Source of the DNA: Nitrospirales bacterium
GTDB taxonomy: Bacteria; Nitrospirota; Nitrospiria; Nitrospirales; UBA8639
Assembly: GCA_020027535.1 (NCBI GenBank)
Contig: JAHRAK010000046.1
Coordinates: forward strand, 1 to 33,174
Length of the DNA stretch: 33,174 bases
Reading direction: 5' to 3'
Shown here: positions 1-8,418 of the stretch, one piece after another
How the letters are laid out: every line of letters starts with the position of its first letter
Numbering within the stretch: position 1 is the first letter of the stretch
Translations under genes and position numbers: made by a program
The notes under the pieces: generated by a model
Database searches by the model: none
What the model was told of the DNA's origin: nothing
What the model saw: only the letters and a program-made list of their open reading frames with translations

Positions 1-35
1 ACTCAGGATGCCTCAGTTCCCCGCCTTGGTAAGAC

Positions 36-110
36 AACCCCCTCAATCCCCCTTATCAGGGGGACTGCAGAGCCCTTTCTACCCCCCTGATAAGGGGGGC
101 CAGGGGGGTT
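36..110. repeat. Intergenic palindromic repeat (C-run/TTATCA/G-run pair)
   Basis: Two hairpin units, CCCCCTTATCAGGGGG (48-63) and CCCCCCTGATAAGGGGGG (82-99), are inverted copies of one another around an 18-base centre. The outer flanks AACCCCCT (36-43) and AGGGGGGTT (102-110) are also inverted. The whole can fold into one long cruciform. A related half-element, a C/G hairpin followed by CCAGGGGAGG, occurs at 24562-24592. It looks like a dispersed, non-coding intergenic repeat downstream of gatB. Translations across it (NPPGPPYQGG-like) are artefacts of the repeat. Bases 111-244 show nothing I can name. Confidence 0.75.
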
Positions 111-244
111 CAGCTCTGACGCCACCCTCCCCCCGCCGAACGACCGCGTCGGCAGCAGGAACACGCTGGCCCTTCGTTCCGAGTTCCCTTCTTGTGGCCA
201 GCCCTTCATTCCCAGCAGAGCAGGCAGGACGACACCGAACGTTA

Positions 245-1672
245 TTAGGCAAGCCGCGTCTTGAACAAGGCATTCACTTTTTGGGGATTGGCTTTGCCCC
301 CGGAGTTTTTCATGACCTGGCCGACCAGGAACCCGATCACCGTCTCTTTTCCCTCTCGATATTGGGCCACCTGCGCAGGGTGCCGCTCGATGACGGCGTC
401 GACCAAGGCCAACAACTCCCCTTCATCAGACAGTTGCCGGAGCCCCTTTTCCTCTACGAGTTGCGCGGCCGATTTGTCTCCGGCGTAGAGTTCGGGAAAA
501 ATCTCCTTGGCGACTTTCAAACTGATGGTTTCATCATGCACGAGTGTCAATAATCCCACCAACCGTTCCGGAGACACGGGGGAAGCCTCAACGGTCGTCC
601 CGGTTTGATGCAACTCCCGCAATAATTCACTCATCATGAAGTTGCTGATGGTTTTGGGTTCGGCAAACAACGTCGCGCAGGCTTCAAAGTAATCGGCCAA
701 GGCACGAGAGCTCGTGAGCACACCGGCATCGTAGTCCGGCAATCCGTAGTCCTTCAGAAATCGCTGATGGCGATCCCGGGGTAATTCCTGAATCGTGGAT
801 CGCAATTCCTCAACCCACTCGTCGGGAATCACAAGCGGAACAAGATCGGGATCGGGAAAATAGCGATAATCATGGGCTTCTTCCTTGCTTCTCATGACCA
901 CGGTCTGGCTACGCTCAATATCCCACAATCGGGTTTCCTGATAGACCGTTCCTCCCTCCGTGAGGACTTTGGTTTGCCGTTTGATTTCATACTCGATGGC
1001 GTCTTTTACGAACTTGAACGAGTTGATATTCTTGGGTTCCACCTTGGTGCCCAATGCGTCGGATCCCGCAGGCCTCAGCGAAAGGTTGGGTTCACAGCGA
1101 AGACTGCCTTGTTCCATGTTGCCGTCACACACGTCGATATACATCAACACGTCCCGCAAGGACTTCAAATACGAGACGACTTCCTCTGCCGAGCGCATAT
1201 CGGGCTCGGTCACAATTTCTATCAACGGTGTTCCCGCTCGATTCAGATCGACGAAACTGCCGGCACCTTCACTCGCGTGAATATTTTTCCCCGCGTCTTC
1301 TTCCAAATGCGCTCGACGGATTCTCACCCTTCCGGACGTCCCGTTTGCCTTGAACTCAAGCCAGCCATTCTCGCAAATGGGCCGGTCATACTGGGAGATT
1401 TGATAGCCCTTCGGCAAATCCGGGTAAAAATAATTCTTTCGGGCAAATTGGTTCGTTGTCCGAACCGTACAATTCAAAGCCAATCCCGTCCGAATCGCCA
1501 TTTCCACCGCACGCTTATTCACGACCGGCAACGCACCCGGCAATCCCAGGCAGACGGGACAGGTCCGAGTGTTGGCCGGCGCCCCGAACTCCGTTGCACA
1601 GCCGCAAAACATTTTCGACTGCGTTTGGAGTTGGGCATGCACCTCCAACCCAATGATGGTTTCGAACGTCAC
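245..1672 (-). CDS. gatB: Aspartyl/glutamyl-tRNA(Asn/Gln) amidotransferase subunit B
   Basis: This is the 475-residue tRNA-binding and kinase/activating subunit of the GatCAB amidotransferase, which converts Glu-tRNA(Gln) or Asp-tRNA(Asn) to the amidated form using ammonia from GatA. The N-terminus carries the family signature [18 protein letters not shown] (residues 8-25), with the zinc-ligand cysteines, and the C-terminus is the GatB/YqeY helical domain ending in [15 protein letters not shown]. The length matches the family. The start codon is GTG at 1672-1670 and overlaps the stop of the upstream YtxH gene in a GTGA tetranucleotide, so translation is probably coupled. It is the last gene of the gatC-panD-gatA-DUF948-ytxH-gatB unit; a palindromic repeat lies downstream. 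Confidence 0.97.
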   Translation of the reverse strand: MTFETIIGLEVHAQLQTQSKMFCGCATEFGAPANTRTCPVCLGLPGALPVVNKRAVEMAIRTGLALNCTVRTTNQFARKNYFYPDLPKGYQISQYDRPICENGWLEFKANGTSGRVRIRRAHLEEDAGKNIHASEGAGSFVDLNRAGTPLIEIVTEPDMRSAEEVVSYLKSLRDVLMYIDVCDGNMEQGSLRCEPNLSLRPAGSDALGTKVEPKNINSFKFVKDAIEYEIKRQTKVLTEGGTVYQETRLWDIERSQTVVMRSKEEAHDYRYFPDPDLVPLVIPDEWVEELRSTIQELPRDRHQRFLKDYGLPDYDAGVLTSSRALADYFEACATLFAEPKTISNFMMSELLRELHQTGTTVEASPVSPERLVGLLTLVHDETISLKVAKEIFPELYAGDKSAAQLVEEKGLRQLSDEGELLALVDAVIERHPAQVAQYREGKETVIGFLVGQVMKNSGGKANPQKVNALFKTRLA

Positions 1673-1998
1673 CGTAACGGATCGGATTCTTCTGAAGAAG
1701 GACGCCGCATTTGCTGCACCGACTCCCGTCCCGCATCCACCGCATCCTTGACGACCGTCCCGGCTTCATTCAGAAACTCCCGGCTTTTGTTCATCACGTC
1801 GTCCCAGGTATCCGTGGCTTTTTCCGAAAAATCTCGAACGTCATCGCCCGCCTGTCGCACCGTACGGAACAAGGTCTCCCGCGATTCCCGTCCGGCTTGC
1901 GGAGCCAATAACAAGGCGGCGACGGCGCCGAACGCCATCCCGCTCAAAAAAGCCACCATCACGCTACTGGCTGACGCGCCAGAATTCTTGTTTCCCAT
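1669..1998 (-). CDS. YtxH-domain small membrane protein
   Basis: The 109-residue protein has one hydrophobic segment near the N-terminus (about residues 12-32, [20 protein letters not shown]), followed by the P-x-x-G-R-x-x-R-E-x-L pattern typical of YtxH/gas-vesicle-like proteins and a charged helical, probably coiled-coil, tail. It probably sits in the inner membrane with the helix in the cytoplasm; no enzymatic residues are visible. The start follows directly on the DUF948 stop, with its ribosome site (GGAGGGCGG) lying inside the DUF948 3' end, and its own stop overlaps the gatB start. The pair DUF948-YtxH is a common neighbour pair in bacteria; its function is unknown. Confidence 0.82.
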   Translation of the reverse strand: MGNKNSGASASSVMVAFLSGMAFGAVAALLLAPQAGRESRETLFRTVRQAGDDVRDFSEKATDTWDDVMNKSREFLNEAGTVVKDAVDAGRESVQQMRRPSSEESDPLR

Positions 1999-2388
1999 TT
2001 ATCCGCCCTCCTTTTTTTGTGCACGATTTTTTAAAGTGAGTGCCACGGCCCTCATGCCCACCAGCACGCTGACCAGATTCTTCATGAGCGTCGTCCCTTG
2101 TCCACGAAGAACTCCATGGACTTGATTGACCGTCTCACCCACGTCGCCAATGGCATTCATCAACACCGCCGCCCTCCCTACTCCTTCCCTGGCTTGCGTG
2201 GACATGGCTCGGACGTTCTCATTCGTCTGCTTGATCTCTGTCAGGATCTTCGGCAATTCGGAATTAATCTGCGACAGGAGTCGTTCGGCTTGAGTCACGG
2301 TCTTCCGCACCTGAATCACGGTCGGAATGACGTAGCCCACAAGCGCCACGAAGGCTACGGCAATTACCACTGCGGCAACCTCAATCAT
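1999..2388 (-). CDS. DUF948-domain membrane-anchored protein
   Basis: The 129-residue protein has an N-terminal transmembrane helix (about residues 3-25, VAAVVIAVAFVALVGYVIPTV) followed by a long heptad-rich amphipathic stretch (roughly 30-90), and a second, weaker hydrophobic patch near the C-terminus. This layout matches the DUF948 family. The ATG at 2388 is preceded by GGAAGGTG. The start is 12 bases after the gatA stop, and the YtxH gene begins on the base after its own stop. The position between gatA and gatB means it is almost certainly co-transcribed with them. No enzymatic function is suggested by the sequence; a membrane scaffold or adaptor role would be speculation. Confidence 0.8.
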   Translation of the reverse strand: MIEVAAVVIAVAFVALVGYVIPTVIQVRKTVTQAERLLSQINSELPKILTEIKQTNENVRAMSTQAREGVGRAAVLMNAIGDVGETVNQVHGVLRGQGTTLMKNLVSVLVGMRAVALTLKNRAQKKEGG

Positions 2389-2400
2389 ACGTCACCTTCC

Positions 2401-3870
2401 TTATCGAATAAGTGGTCGTTTTTTGTGCCAGTCCGTGGCCAACTCATACGCACGTGCGGCCCGAAGAACGACGTCTTCTTCAAAGGGACGACCCAAAATT
2501 TGCATGCCGATCGGCAACTTCTTCCGGCTTAACCCGCAAGGCAAGGAAATCGCCGGAATCCCGGCTAAACTTGCGGAAATGGTATACAGATCCGACAAAT
2601 ACATTTGCAGGGGATCTTCGATTTTTTCACCGAGTTGAAACGCCGGGGTCGGCATCACAGGAGTCACGAGCAGATCGACGTCCTGAAAGGCCCGATCAAA
2701 ATTCTGTCGAATAAGGGTCCGCACCGCTTGAGCTTTGGCATAATAGGCATCATAGTAGCCGCTACTCAAGGCATAGGTGCCCAGCATAATCCGTCGTTTC
2801 ACCTCCGGACCAAACCCTTCTTGCCTGGTGCTCCGATACATCTCCAGAAGATCAGAGTTTTCTTTGGCCCGGAATCCATATTTGACGCCATCATAGCGGG
2901 CCAGGTTGGAACTCGCCTCCGCCGTTGCCACGATGTAATAGGTCGCCACTGCCACCCCCGTGTGCGGGAGCGAGACCTCTTCAATCGTCCCGCCCAAATC
3001 TTCCAGCACGGCGAGGGCTTCGCCCACGGCGTCGTAGACTTCCGGATCCAGCCCTTCCGCAAAAAATTCAAGCGGGACCCCGATTTTCAGTTTTTTGACG
3101 TCTTTCTTTTTGAAAGCCCGCGTAAAATCGGGAACCGGGTTGTCCGCCGAGGTCGAATCCCGGGGATCATGCCCGGCAAGCACGTTCAACATCAACGCGG
3201 CATCCATGACGTCCTTGGTAATGGGCCCGATTTGATCCAGGGAAGAGGCAAACGCAATAAGTCCATAACGGGACACGCGTCCATACGTCGGTTTCAGGCC
3301 GACGACCCCACAACACGCGGCCGGTTGGCGGATAGACCCTCCCGTATCCGTCCCCAGCGCCGCCACGCATTCATCGGCAGCCACGGCCGCAGCCGAGCCG
3401 CCGCTCGAGCCACCGGGCACAGAGGAGAGCTTCCAGGGATTTCGACTCGGGCCAAAAGCCGAATATTCGGTCGAAGACCCCATCCCGAATTCATCCAGAT
3501 TGGTTTTTCCGATAAGAAGACACTGCTGCGCCTGCAACGCATTCACCACGGTGGCGGAATACGGCGGGGTGAAACCCCCGAGAATGCGGGACCCACACGT
3601 CGTGGGAAGGCCTTCCGTGCAAATATTATCCTTGATGGCAATCGGCATCGCCATCAGGGGCTCGGTTTTTCTCCAGGCGCTCAACGACTCATCCAGCTCC
3701 CGGGCCTGAGACAAAATGGTCTCTTTGTCGTTCAGCGTAATATAGGCTTTGACCTTCGACTCCACGACGCTGATCCGCAGAAAGTAGGCACGGGCAATCT
3801 CCACGGCACTGACGTCTCCGCGCGTAAAGCGATCCTGAAGCTCTTTCAGGGTACATTTAACAAGTGACAT
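2401..3870 (-). CDS. gatA: Aspartyl/glutamyl-tRNA(Asn/Gln) amidotransferase subunit A
   Basis: This is the 489-residue amidase-signature subunit that hydrolyses glutamine (or asparagine) and delivers ammonia to GatB. The Ser-cisSer-Lys centre is visible: the lysine in MPIAIKDN (about residue 78), the serine-rich GGSSGGSAAAVAA block (about 152-164) and GTDTGGSIRQPA (about 173-184) with the nucleophilic serine. The length is normal. The ATG at 3870 lacks a clear Shine-Dalgarno sequence in the 59-base gap to panD, so translation may depend on coupling or on another signal. It lies third in the operon, after gatC and panD. Confidence 0.97.
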   Translation of the reverse strand: MSLVKCTLKELQDRFTRGDVSAVEIARAYFLRISVVESKVKAYITLNDKETILSQARELDESLSAWRKTEPLMAMPIAIKDNICTEGLPTTCGSRILGGFTPPYSATVVNALQAQQCLLIGKTNLDEFGMGSSTEYSAFGPSRNPWKLSSVPGGSSGGSAAAVAADECVAALGTDTGGSIRQPAACCGVVGLKPTYGRVSRYGLIAFASSLDQIGPITKDVMDAALMLNVLAGHDPRDSTSADNPVPDFTRAFKKKDVKKLKIGVPLEFFAEGLDPEVYDAVGEALAVLEDLGGTIEEVSLPHTGVAVATYYIVATAEASSNLARYDGVKYGFRAKENSDLLEMYRSTRQEGFGPEVKRRIMLGTYALSSGYYDAYYAKAQAVRTLIRQNFDRAFQDVDLLVTPVMPTPAFQLGEKIEDPLQMYLSDLYTISASLAGIPAISLPCGLSRKKLPIGMQILGRPFEEDVVLRAARAYELATDWHKKRPLIR

Positions 3871-3929
3871 GGCTATGAAACGGGCTTACGAGTGAAGGAA
3901 GAAGCGACGATCAGAAGCCGCCGCCGGCA

Positions 3930-4286
3930 TCAGGAGCAATTGGCGATTCGATTGTCGTCGTCTACTTGAATGATTCGAGGGCAATGGTGCTTTGCTTCGT
4001 CGTCATTGTAATATTCATAACAAAAAATGATGACCCGATCCCCAGTCACCCCTTTTCTGGCCGTGGGTCCATTGAGCACGACTTCGCCTGATCCCCGTTT
4101 TCCATTGATGGCATAGGTCGTGAACCGCTCCCCATTATTCAAATTCGAGACCATTACGAGTTCATAGGGCAAAATTCCGGCTGCATCCAACAAATCTTCA
4201 TCCACTGTCAGGCTGCCCTCATATTCCAGACAGGCATCCGTGACCAACGCTCGGTGGATTTTCGCCCGTAACATGTGCCGTAACAT
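3930..4286 (-). CDS. panD: Aspartate 1-decarboxylase (pyruvoyl enzyme)
   Basis: The 118-residue protein is the proenzyme that decarboxylates L-aspartate to beta-alanine for pantothenate and coenzyme A synthesis. It self-cleaves between Gly24 and Ser25 to make the pyruvoyl group; the site reads YEGSL here, as in the family. Lys9 (AKIH), the RFTTYAI block with the conserved Tyr and the NGPTARKGVTGD block are all present. I chose the internal ATG at 4286 because it has GAGGAAG directly upstream and gives the canonical MLRHMLRAKIH N-terminus; a longer frame starting at 4349 would overlap gatC. It sits 22 bases after the gatC stop, inside the GatCAB operon. coaD, a later enzyme of CoA synthesis, is encoded 2 kb away. 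Confidence 0.96.
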   Translation of the reverse strand: MLRHMLRAKIHRALVTDACLEYEGSLTVDEDLLDAAGILPYELVMVSNLNNGERFTTYAINGKRGSGEVVLNGPTARKGVTGDRVIIFCYEYYNDDEAKHHCPRIIQVDDDNRIANCS

Positions 4287-4308
4287 CGCTTCCTCGACTT
4301 CCTCGGAT

Positions 4309-4605
4309 TCACCGATCACTGATAATTTGCGGAACCTGAAACAAACCATCCACCGCTTCCGGTGCGTTGCTCAACGCGTGCACTTGCGACAGGGAGGGTT
4401 GTCTCTCATCTTCACGCAACACGTTGGCGTCACCCACGACCACCGACGTCGTCCCTGGAATACCCGTCGTATCAACGGCGTTCAACTCTTCCATAGAGGT
4501 CAAAATACGACTCAGTTGGCGACTGAACCGCTCCAGTTCCTCCCGGCTCAGTTGAAGCCGTGCAAGATCCGCCACGTGTTCCACTTGACTTATCTCGATG
4601 CTCAT
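4309..4605 (-). CDS. gatC: Aspartyl/glutamyl-tRNA(Asn/Gln) amidotransferase subunit C
   Basis: The 98-residue small subunit stabilises the GatA-GatB interface. The N-terminus has the characteristic I-x-x-V-x-x-V-A-x-L-A-R-L pattern, followed by EELERFSRQLSRILTSMEELN; near the C-terminus LREDERQPSLS matches the family's L-R-x-D segment. It is the first gene of the minus-strand operon and has a good sigma-70-type promoter about 55 bases upstream. Its stop (TGA at 4311-4309) is followed by panD rather than directly by gatA. Confidence 0.95.
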   Translation of the reverse strand: MSIEISQVEHVADLARLQLSREELERFSRQLSRILTSMEELNAVDTTGIPGTTSVVVGDANVLREDERQPSLSQVHALSNAPEAVDGLFQVPQIISDR

Positions 4606-4658
4606 CGACGAAGGCCTGCTCCTCTTCGGGTTGGGCTTTCCTGCCGCTCCGGGAAAGG

Positions 4659-4687
4659 ATTATATCATTAGGGCCGAAAGACTACAA
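4659..4687 (-). promoter_or_regulatory. Predicted sigma-70 promoter of the gatC-panD-gatA operon
   Basis: Read on the minus strand, TTGTAG (4687-4682) is separated by 17 bases from a perfect TATAAT (4664-4659). The predicted transcription start near 4652 leaves a leader of about 46 bases before the gatC ATG at 4605. The -35 box is poor (3 of 6), the -10 box is perfect, and it stands in the only sizeable gap upstream of the operon. Confidence 0.6.
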
Positions 4688-4774
4688 AGAGTTTGCTATT
4701 TTATCATGACGGGCGTTGGAAAGCTACGGAAGACCGTCACCATACGACGGACTTTCGGTGCGAACGGTGTTTCG

Positions 4775-5506
4775 TCAACGCAGGTATTTACTCGACAACG
4801 CGGCCACCGGCGGCGACATCCACCCTTCATCGGCAAAAGAGACATAGCGTCCGTCACCAATGATGACGTGGTCAAGAACTTGTACGCCGAGAATGTCACC
4901 GGCTTCCTGCAGGCGTGCCGTCAACGCCCGGTCTTCTTTACTCGGCTTGGGGTCCCCGCTCGGGTGATTATGCAGAAAGATCACGGCTGCTGCCGACTCG
5001 CGGACGGCTTCATTGAACACTTCCCTCGGATGCACCAGGCTGCTCGTCAAACTCCCTTCGGAGACGGTTTTTTCCCTGATGACCGCATGCTTGGCATCGA
5101 GGAGGATCACCTTAAAGAGTTCGCGCCGTAAGTCCCGCAACAGCGGATAGTAATGATCAAAAACCGTTCGACTTTGGGTAATCACCGTCCCGGTCGTCAG
5201 CGGAGCAGACAACACCCGTTTGCCCAGTTCAATGGCCGCCTTGATCTGGGCCACCTTGGTCGGGCCGATACCCGGCACGGCACAGAGTTCCTGGACGCCT
5301 CGATTGGCTAATCCCTGTAAGCCTCCCAAATGCTTCAGAAGATCCATGCCGACCTGGACAGCCGACGTCTTATGCCGGCCCACCCGAAGCACAATGGCCA
5401 GCAGTTGCGCATCGGTCAGAGACTCCGGACCTTCTTCCAACAGTCGTTCACGCGGCCGTTCACTTTTTGGCCAATGCAGGATCGCTTTAGAAGGTTTTTC
5501 GTCCAT
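4775..5506 (-). CDS. radC: RadC-family JAMM metalloprotein
   Basis: The 243-residue protein has an N-terminal helix-hairpin-helix-type UPF0758 region (ERPRERLLEEGPESLTDAQLLAI, then VPGIGPTKVAQIKAA) and a C-terminal JAB1/MPN-like RadC domain with the metal-binding motif HNHPSGDPKPSKED (about residues 179-192: His179, His181, Asp192). The C-terminal block VLDHVIIGDGRYVSFADEGW is a family hallmark. Despite the name, a role in DNA repair is not established for this family; a DNA-processing metalloprotease or nuclease role is only proposed. I chose the ATG at 5506 because it gives a family-like N-terminus; an upstream in-frame ATG at 5563 has no ribosome site. It is divergent from rsmD and lies upstream of gatC on the same strand, 169 bases away. 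Confidence 0.93.
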   Translation of the reverse strand: MDEKPSKAILHWPKSERPRERLLEEGPESLTDAQLLAIVLRVGRHKTSAVQVGMDLLKHLGGLQGLANRGVQELCAVPGIGPTKVAQIKAAIELGKRVLSAPLTTGTVITQSRTVFDHYYPLLRDLRRELFKVILLDAKHAVIREKTVSEGSLTSSLVHPREVFNEAVRESAAAVIFLHNHPSGDPKPSKEDRALTARLQEAGDILGVQVLDHVIIGDGRYVSFADEGWMSPPVAALSSKYLR

Positions 5507-5617
5507 CCTCTTCTCGTCTCTTACCGGAAACGCTCGACGACCATTGCCGCGAGGGTAAAACATTCGGCCGCAACTTCACGCCCTACCAAAGCGGAGACTC
5601 CTTCTGATGGGCTTATC

Positions 5618-5646
5618 TTGCCGCTCACGAACCAGTATGCTACTTT
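5618..5646 (+). promoter_or_regulatory. Possible promoter of rsmD-coaD-aminotransferase
   Basis: TTGCCG (5618-5623), a 17-base spacer and TACTTT (5641-5646), with a TGC extension just before the -10 box, lie directly upstream of the rsmD ribosome site AAAGGAG (5657-5663). The -10 hexamer itself is poor, so this is a weak call supported mainly by position. Confidence 0.3.
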
Positions 5647-5669
5647 TTCTCGTCTGAAAGGAGCAAGCG

Positions 5670-6245
5670 GTGCGAGTCGTTGCTGGCAGCCAAAAAGGGC
5701 GTCGTCTCAAAGAGCCAGAAGGGCAGGACCTTCGTCCGACCTCGGCCCGAGTCCGCGAGGCCTTATTGTCGATCCTGGCCCATCGCACACAAGGCGCACG
5801 CGTCTTGGATCTCTATGCCGGAACCGGGGCATTGGGTCTCGAGTCTTTGAGTCGTGGGGCCCACCAGGTCGTCTTTGTGGAGAACCACGTCGCCTCGGCA
5901 CGAATCCTTCGGGAAAACGTCACCCGGTGCGGCCACGACGAACGATGCGTCGTCATGACGCAAGACGCCGAGACGTTTTTAACCGCACCCCCATCGTGTG
6001 GCGAACCGCCTGCGTTCGATATTGTCTTTGCTGATCCGCCCTATCACACCACCGACCTGACCCGGTTGCTCGAACGCTTGAGCCGGAGTGGAATAATCGC
6101 TTCCCAAGGGATGGTCATTCTTGAACATTTCTTCAAGCATCCCGTACCGAGCCGAATCGGAGCACTCACGCAAACGCGCCAGTCGCGGTATGGCAACACC
6201 ATGCTCACTTTCTATCAACGTTCCACGGAGGAGACATGCGACTAG
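5670..6245 (+). CDS. rsmD: 16S rRNA (guanine966-N2)-methyltransferase
   Basis: The 191-residue protein is an SAM-dependent methyltransferase that modifies G966 of 16S rRNA. It begins with the RsmD signature MRVVAGSQKGRRL and continues with RPTSARVREALLSIL, the SAM-binding motif I VLDLYAGTGALGLESLSRGA (about residues 45-64) and the catalytic N6/N2-type motif IV ADPPYH (about 121-126). The start is GTG at 5670 with AAAGGAG seven bases upstream. It overlaps the coaD start by ten bases; rsmD followed by coaD is a very common bacterial gene pair. Confidence 0.95.
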   Translation: MRVVAGSQKGRRLKEPEGQDLRPTSARVREALLSILAHRTQGARVLDLYAGTGALGLESLSRGAHQVVFVENHVASARILRENVTRCGHDERCVVMTQDAETFLTAPPSCGEPPAFDIVFADPPYHTTDLTRLLERLSRSGIIASQGMVILEHFFKHPVPSRIGALTQTRQSRYGNTMLTFYQRSTEETCD

Positions 6246-6724
6246 CCGTCTATCCGGGCACCTTCGATCCCATTACCCGTGGGCACACGGATATTGTCAG
6301 CCGCAGCCTCAGCATCTTCGACCGGCTGATCGTAGCCATCGCTCCCAATCCACGAAAAGGAGCGCTTCTGTCTATCGAGGAACGAGTCAAACTGGCGAAA
6401 ATCGCCACGAAGGAATTCCCCAACGTGGAAGTAGAATCGTTCAACGGCCTGTTAGTGGAATACGTTCAACAGCGGGGAGCCCATGCCATTATTCGAGGAT
6501 TACGAGCGGTTTCCGACTTTGAACACGAGTTTCAAATGGCGTTACTCAATCGCAAGCTCGATGAACAGTTGGAAACGGTTTTTCTGATGCCAAGCGAAGA
6601 ATATTCGTATCTGACTTCCAGCATCGTCAAAGAACTCGCCCTGTTCGGAGGCGAGTTGGAGGCCTTTCTCATCCCTGAGGTCGCCAAACACCTTCGTGAA
6701 AAGTATGGGCATCACTCACCATGA
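6236..6724 (+). CDS. coaD: Phosphopantetheine adenylyltransferase
   Basis: The 162-residue enzyme transfers AMP from ATP to 4'-phosphopantetheine, the penultimate step of coenzyme A synthesis. The nucleotidyltransferase signature AVYPGTFDPITRGH (residues 4-17, with the T/HxGH element) and the late SSIVKEL motif (about 128-134) are both present, as is the IIRGLRAVSDFEHE substrate block. The length is standard. The start overlaps rsmD by ten bases, with GGAGGAG just upstream, and the stop overlaps the next gene in an ATGA. With panD at 3.9-4.3 kb it makes a loose CoA-synthesis neighbourhood. Confidence 0.97.
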   Translation: MRLAVYPGTFDPITRGHTDIVSRSLSIFDRLIVAIAPNPRKGALLSIEERVKLAKIATKEFPNVEVESFNGLLVEYVQQRGAHAIIRGLRAVSDFEHEFQMALLNRKLDEQLETVFLMPSEEYSYLTSSIVKELALFGGELEAFLIPEVAKHLREKYGHHSP

Positions 6725-7914
6725 GACTGGCCACCCGTACCACTCGCATCGTCCCCTCCCCGACCTTGAACATTTCGGCAACGGCCAAGTCCATGGCGGC
6801 CCAAGGCGTGGACGTTATTGATTTTTCCGCAGGGGAACCGGCATGTGACACACCTGAGGTGGTGAAAGCGGCCGCGAAGTCGGCCATCACGGACGGATTT
6901 ACCAAATACACGCCGGCCTCGGGCACCGATGAACTCAAGCAGGCCATCGTTGAGAAATTTTCACGAGACCAGGGGATCCACTACGAGAAATCGCAAATCC
7001 TGGTGTCCTGCGGGGCCAAGCACACCTTGTATAACGTCGCGCAAGCCCTTTTGGATCCCGGGGACGAAGTCATGATCCCCGCTCCGTATTGGGTGTCCTA
7101 CCCGGATATCGTGCGACTGGCCGATGGACAACCCGTTATTCTGGAAACAAAGGAAAGCCAAGGATATGCCATTGATCCGAAACAATTGGAAGCCGGCGTC
7201 ACCCCCCGCACCAGGGCAGTGATCCTGAACAGCCCGTGTAACCCGACGGGGACGCTGTATACACGGGAGACGCTTGAAGCGGTGGCCGACGTGGCCAAAC
7301 GTCATGGCTTTCTCGTGATCTCGGACGAAATTTATGAACAACTCGTCTATGGAGAAACCCCATTCTTGAGTATCGTGTCCGCCGCACCCGAGATTGCCGA
7401 TCAGACTCTTGTCGTGAATGGCGTTTCCAAAGCGTTTTCCATGACGGGATGGCGTATCGGCTACGCAGGGGGACCGAAAGCGTTAATCGCCGCGATGGCG
7501 ATGATTCAAAGCCAAAGCACGTCCAATCCCACGTCGATTTCGCAAAAAGCCGCGGTGGCCGCCCTCCGGGACGGGACCCCATTTTTCGAGGAGTTGCTTG
7601 CGGATCTCAGTCCCAAACGTCGTCTCATGATTGACGCGTTGAACGCGATCCCCGGCATGACCTGTCCAACCCCTGCCGGAGCCTTTTACGCATTTCCCAA
7701 CGTTTCGGGAGTGTTGGGAAAACGGCATGCCAATGGAACCATTGCGACCTCGGCGGACTTGGCCACCTACTTATTGGATGAAGCTCACGTTGCCTGTGTG
7801 CCCGGTGAACCATTCGGTAGCCCGCACCATCTGCGATTGACCTATACCCCGACGCTCGACTCGATCGAACGAGGACTCAAAAGGGTCGAAAGGGCCATTC
7901 AAGCCCTCCATTGA
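6721..7914 (+). CDS. Class I PLP-dependent aminotransferase (aspartate aminotransferase type)
   Basis: The 397-residue enzyme is a fold-type I aminotransferase. NSPCNPTGTLY (binding site block), SDEIYEQLVY (Asp that holds the PLP pyridine nitrogen) and NGVSKAFSMTGWRIGYAGG with the PLP lysine near residue 237 are clear; an arginine late in the chain (HLRLTYT) fits substrate-carboxylate binding. The sequence resembles the 1-beta group of aspartate aminotransferases, some of which also act on prephenate for phenylalanine/tyrosine synthesis; the sequence alone does not settle the substrate. The start overlaps the coaD stop by four bases, so it is in the rsmD-coaD transcript. Confidence 0.93.
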   Translation: MRLATRTTRIVPSPTLNISATAKSMAAQGVDVIDFSAGEPACDTPEVVKAAAKSAITDGFTKYTPASGTDELKQAIVEKFSRDQGIHYEKSQILVSCGAKHTLYNVAQALLDPGDEVMIPAPYWVSYPDIVRLADGQPVILETKESQGYAIDPKQLEAGVTPRTRAVILNSPCNPTGTLYTRETLEAVADVAKRHGFLVISDEIYEQLVYGETPFLSIVSAAPEIADQTLVVNGVSKAFSMTGWRIGYAGGPKALIAAMAMIQSQSTSNPTSISQKAAVAALRDGTPFFEELLADLSPKRRLMIDALNAIPGMTCPTPAGAFYAFPNVSGVLGKRHANGTIATSADLATYLLDEAHVACVPGEPFGSPHHLRLTYTPTLDSIERGLKRVERAIQALH

Positions 7915-7987
7915 TCCCTAAAGATCCTTGACTTGACCGATAACAATCTTATTGAAAATGGAAAGACCGTGAAACGAGAGGATAACG

Positions 7988-8356
7988 ATGCCACTATACG
8001 AATATCTATGTGAGACCTGTCACCATCAATTCGAAGTCCGGCAAAAAATTTCCGACCCGGTGATCGACAAATGCATACAATGCGGGCACGGGGTCCGAAA
8101 ACTCATATCGGCGCCCGGCATCATGTTCAAAGGGACCGGCTGGTACGTGACGGATTACTCAAATAAGCTGAAAGATCCCAGCCAAGCGAAACACAGTGAG
8201 AGCCAGGCCAAGGACGGAGCAGGCAGTGGACCGGAAAAGACCCCCGCAAAAAGCGAATCCGGCTCCACCCCTGATACGTCGTCATCCTCGCCCGCGTCTC
8301 CTCCGTCAAGTCCGGCACCTTCAAACTCAGGTTCGTCTTCGGACTCCACGACCTGA
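7988..8356 (+). CDS. FmdB-type zinc-ribbon protein with low-complexity tail
   Basis: The 122-residue protein starts MPLYEYLCETCHHQFE and has two CxxC pairs (Cys8/Cys11 and Cys29/Cys32), the putative regulatory FmdB/CxxC-CxxC-SSSS zinc-ribbon domain, followed by FKGTGWYVTDY, a block typical of this family. From about residue 65 the chain becomes a Lys/Ser/Pro/Glu-rich disordered tail ending in serine repeats. AGAGG lies eight bases before the ATG. Despite the name, this ribbon is not tied to formamidase regulation in most bacteria. It is 73 bases downstream of the aminotransferase and may be read through from it. Confidence 0.88.
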   Translation: MPLYEYLCETCHHQFEVRQKISDPVIDKCIQCGHGVRKLISAPGIMFKGTGWYVTDYSNKLKDPSQAKHSESQAKDGAGSGPEKTPAKSESGSTPDTSSSSPASPPSSPAPSNSGSSSDSTT

Positions 8357-8418
8357 TTCCTCTCAGCCAACGGCACCGCAGGCGACAAATCTTCAAGGAT
8401 CTCGCTAACAACAGCGTA

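Noticed and set aside
8-553. 181-residue plus-strand frame at the window start
   Set aside because: It begins in a palindromic repeat and continues antisense to gatB.
872-2125. 417-residue plus-strand open frame opposite gatB, ytxH and DUF948
   Set aside because: It lies antisense to well-recognised genes and shows no domain pattern; it is a by-product of their codon bias.
2605-3867. 420-residue plus-strand open frame opposite gatA
   Set aside because: Antisense to a certain gatA, and the translation has no recognisable motif.
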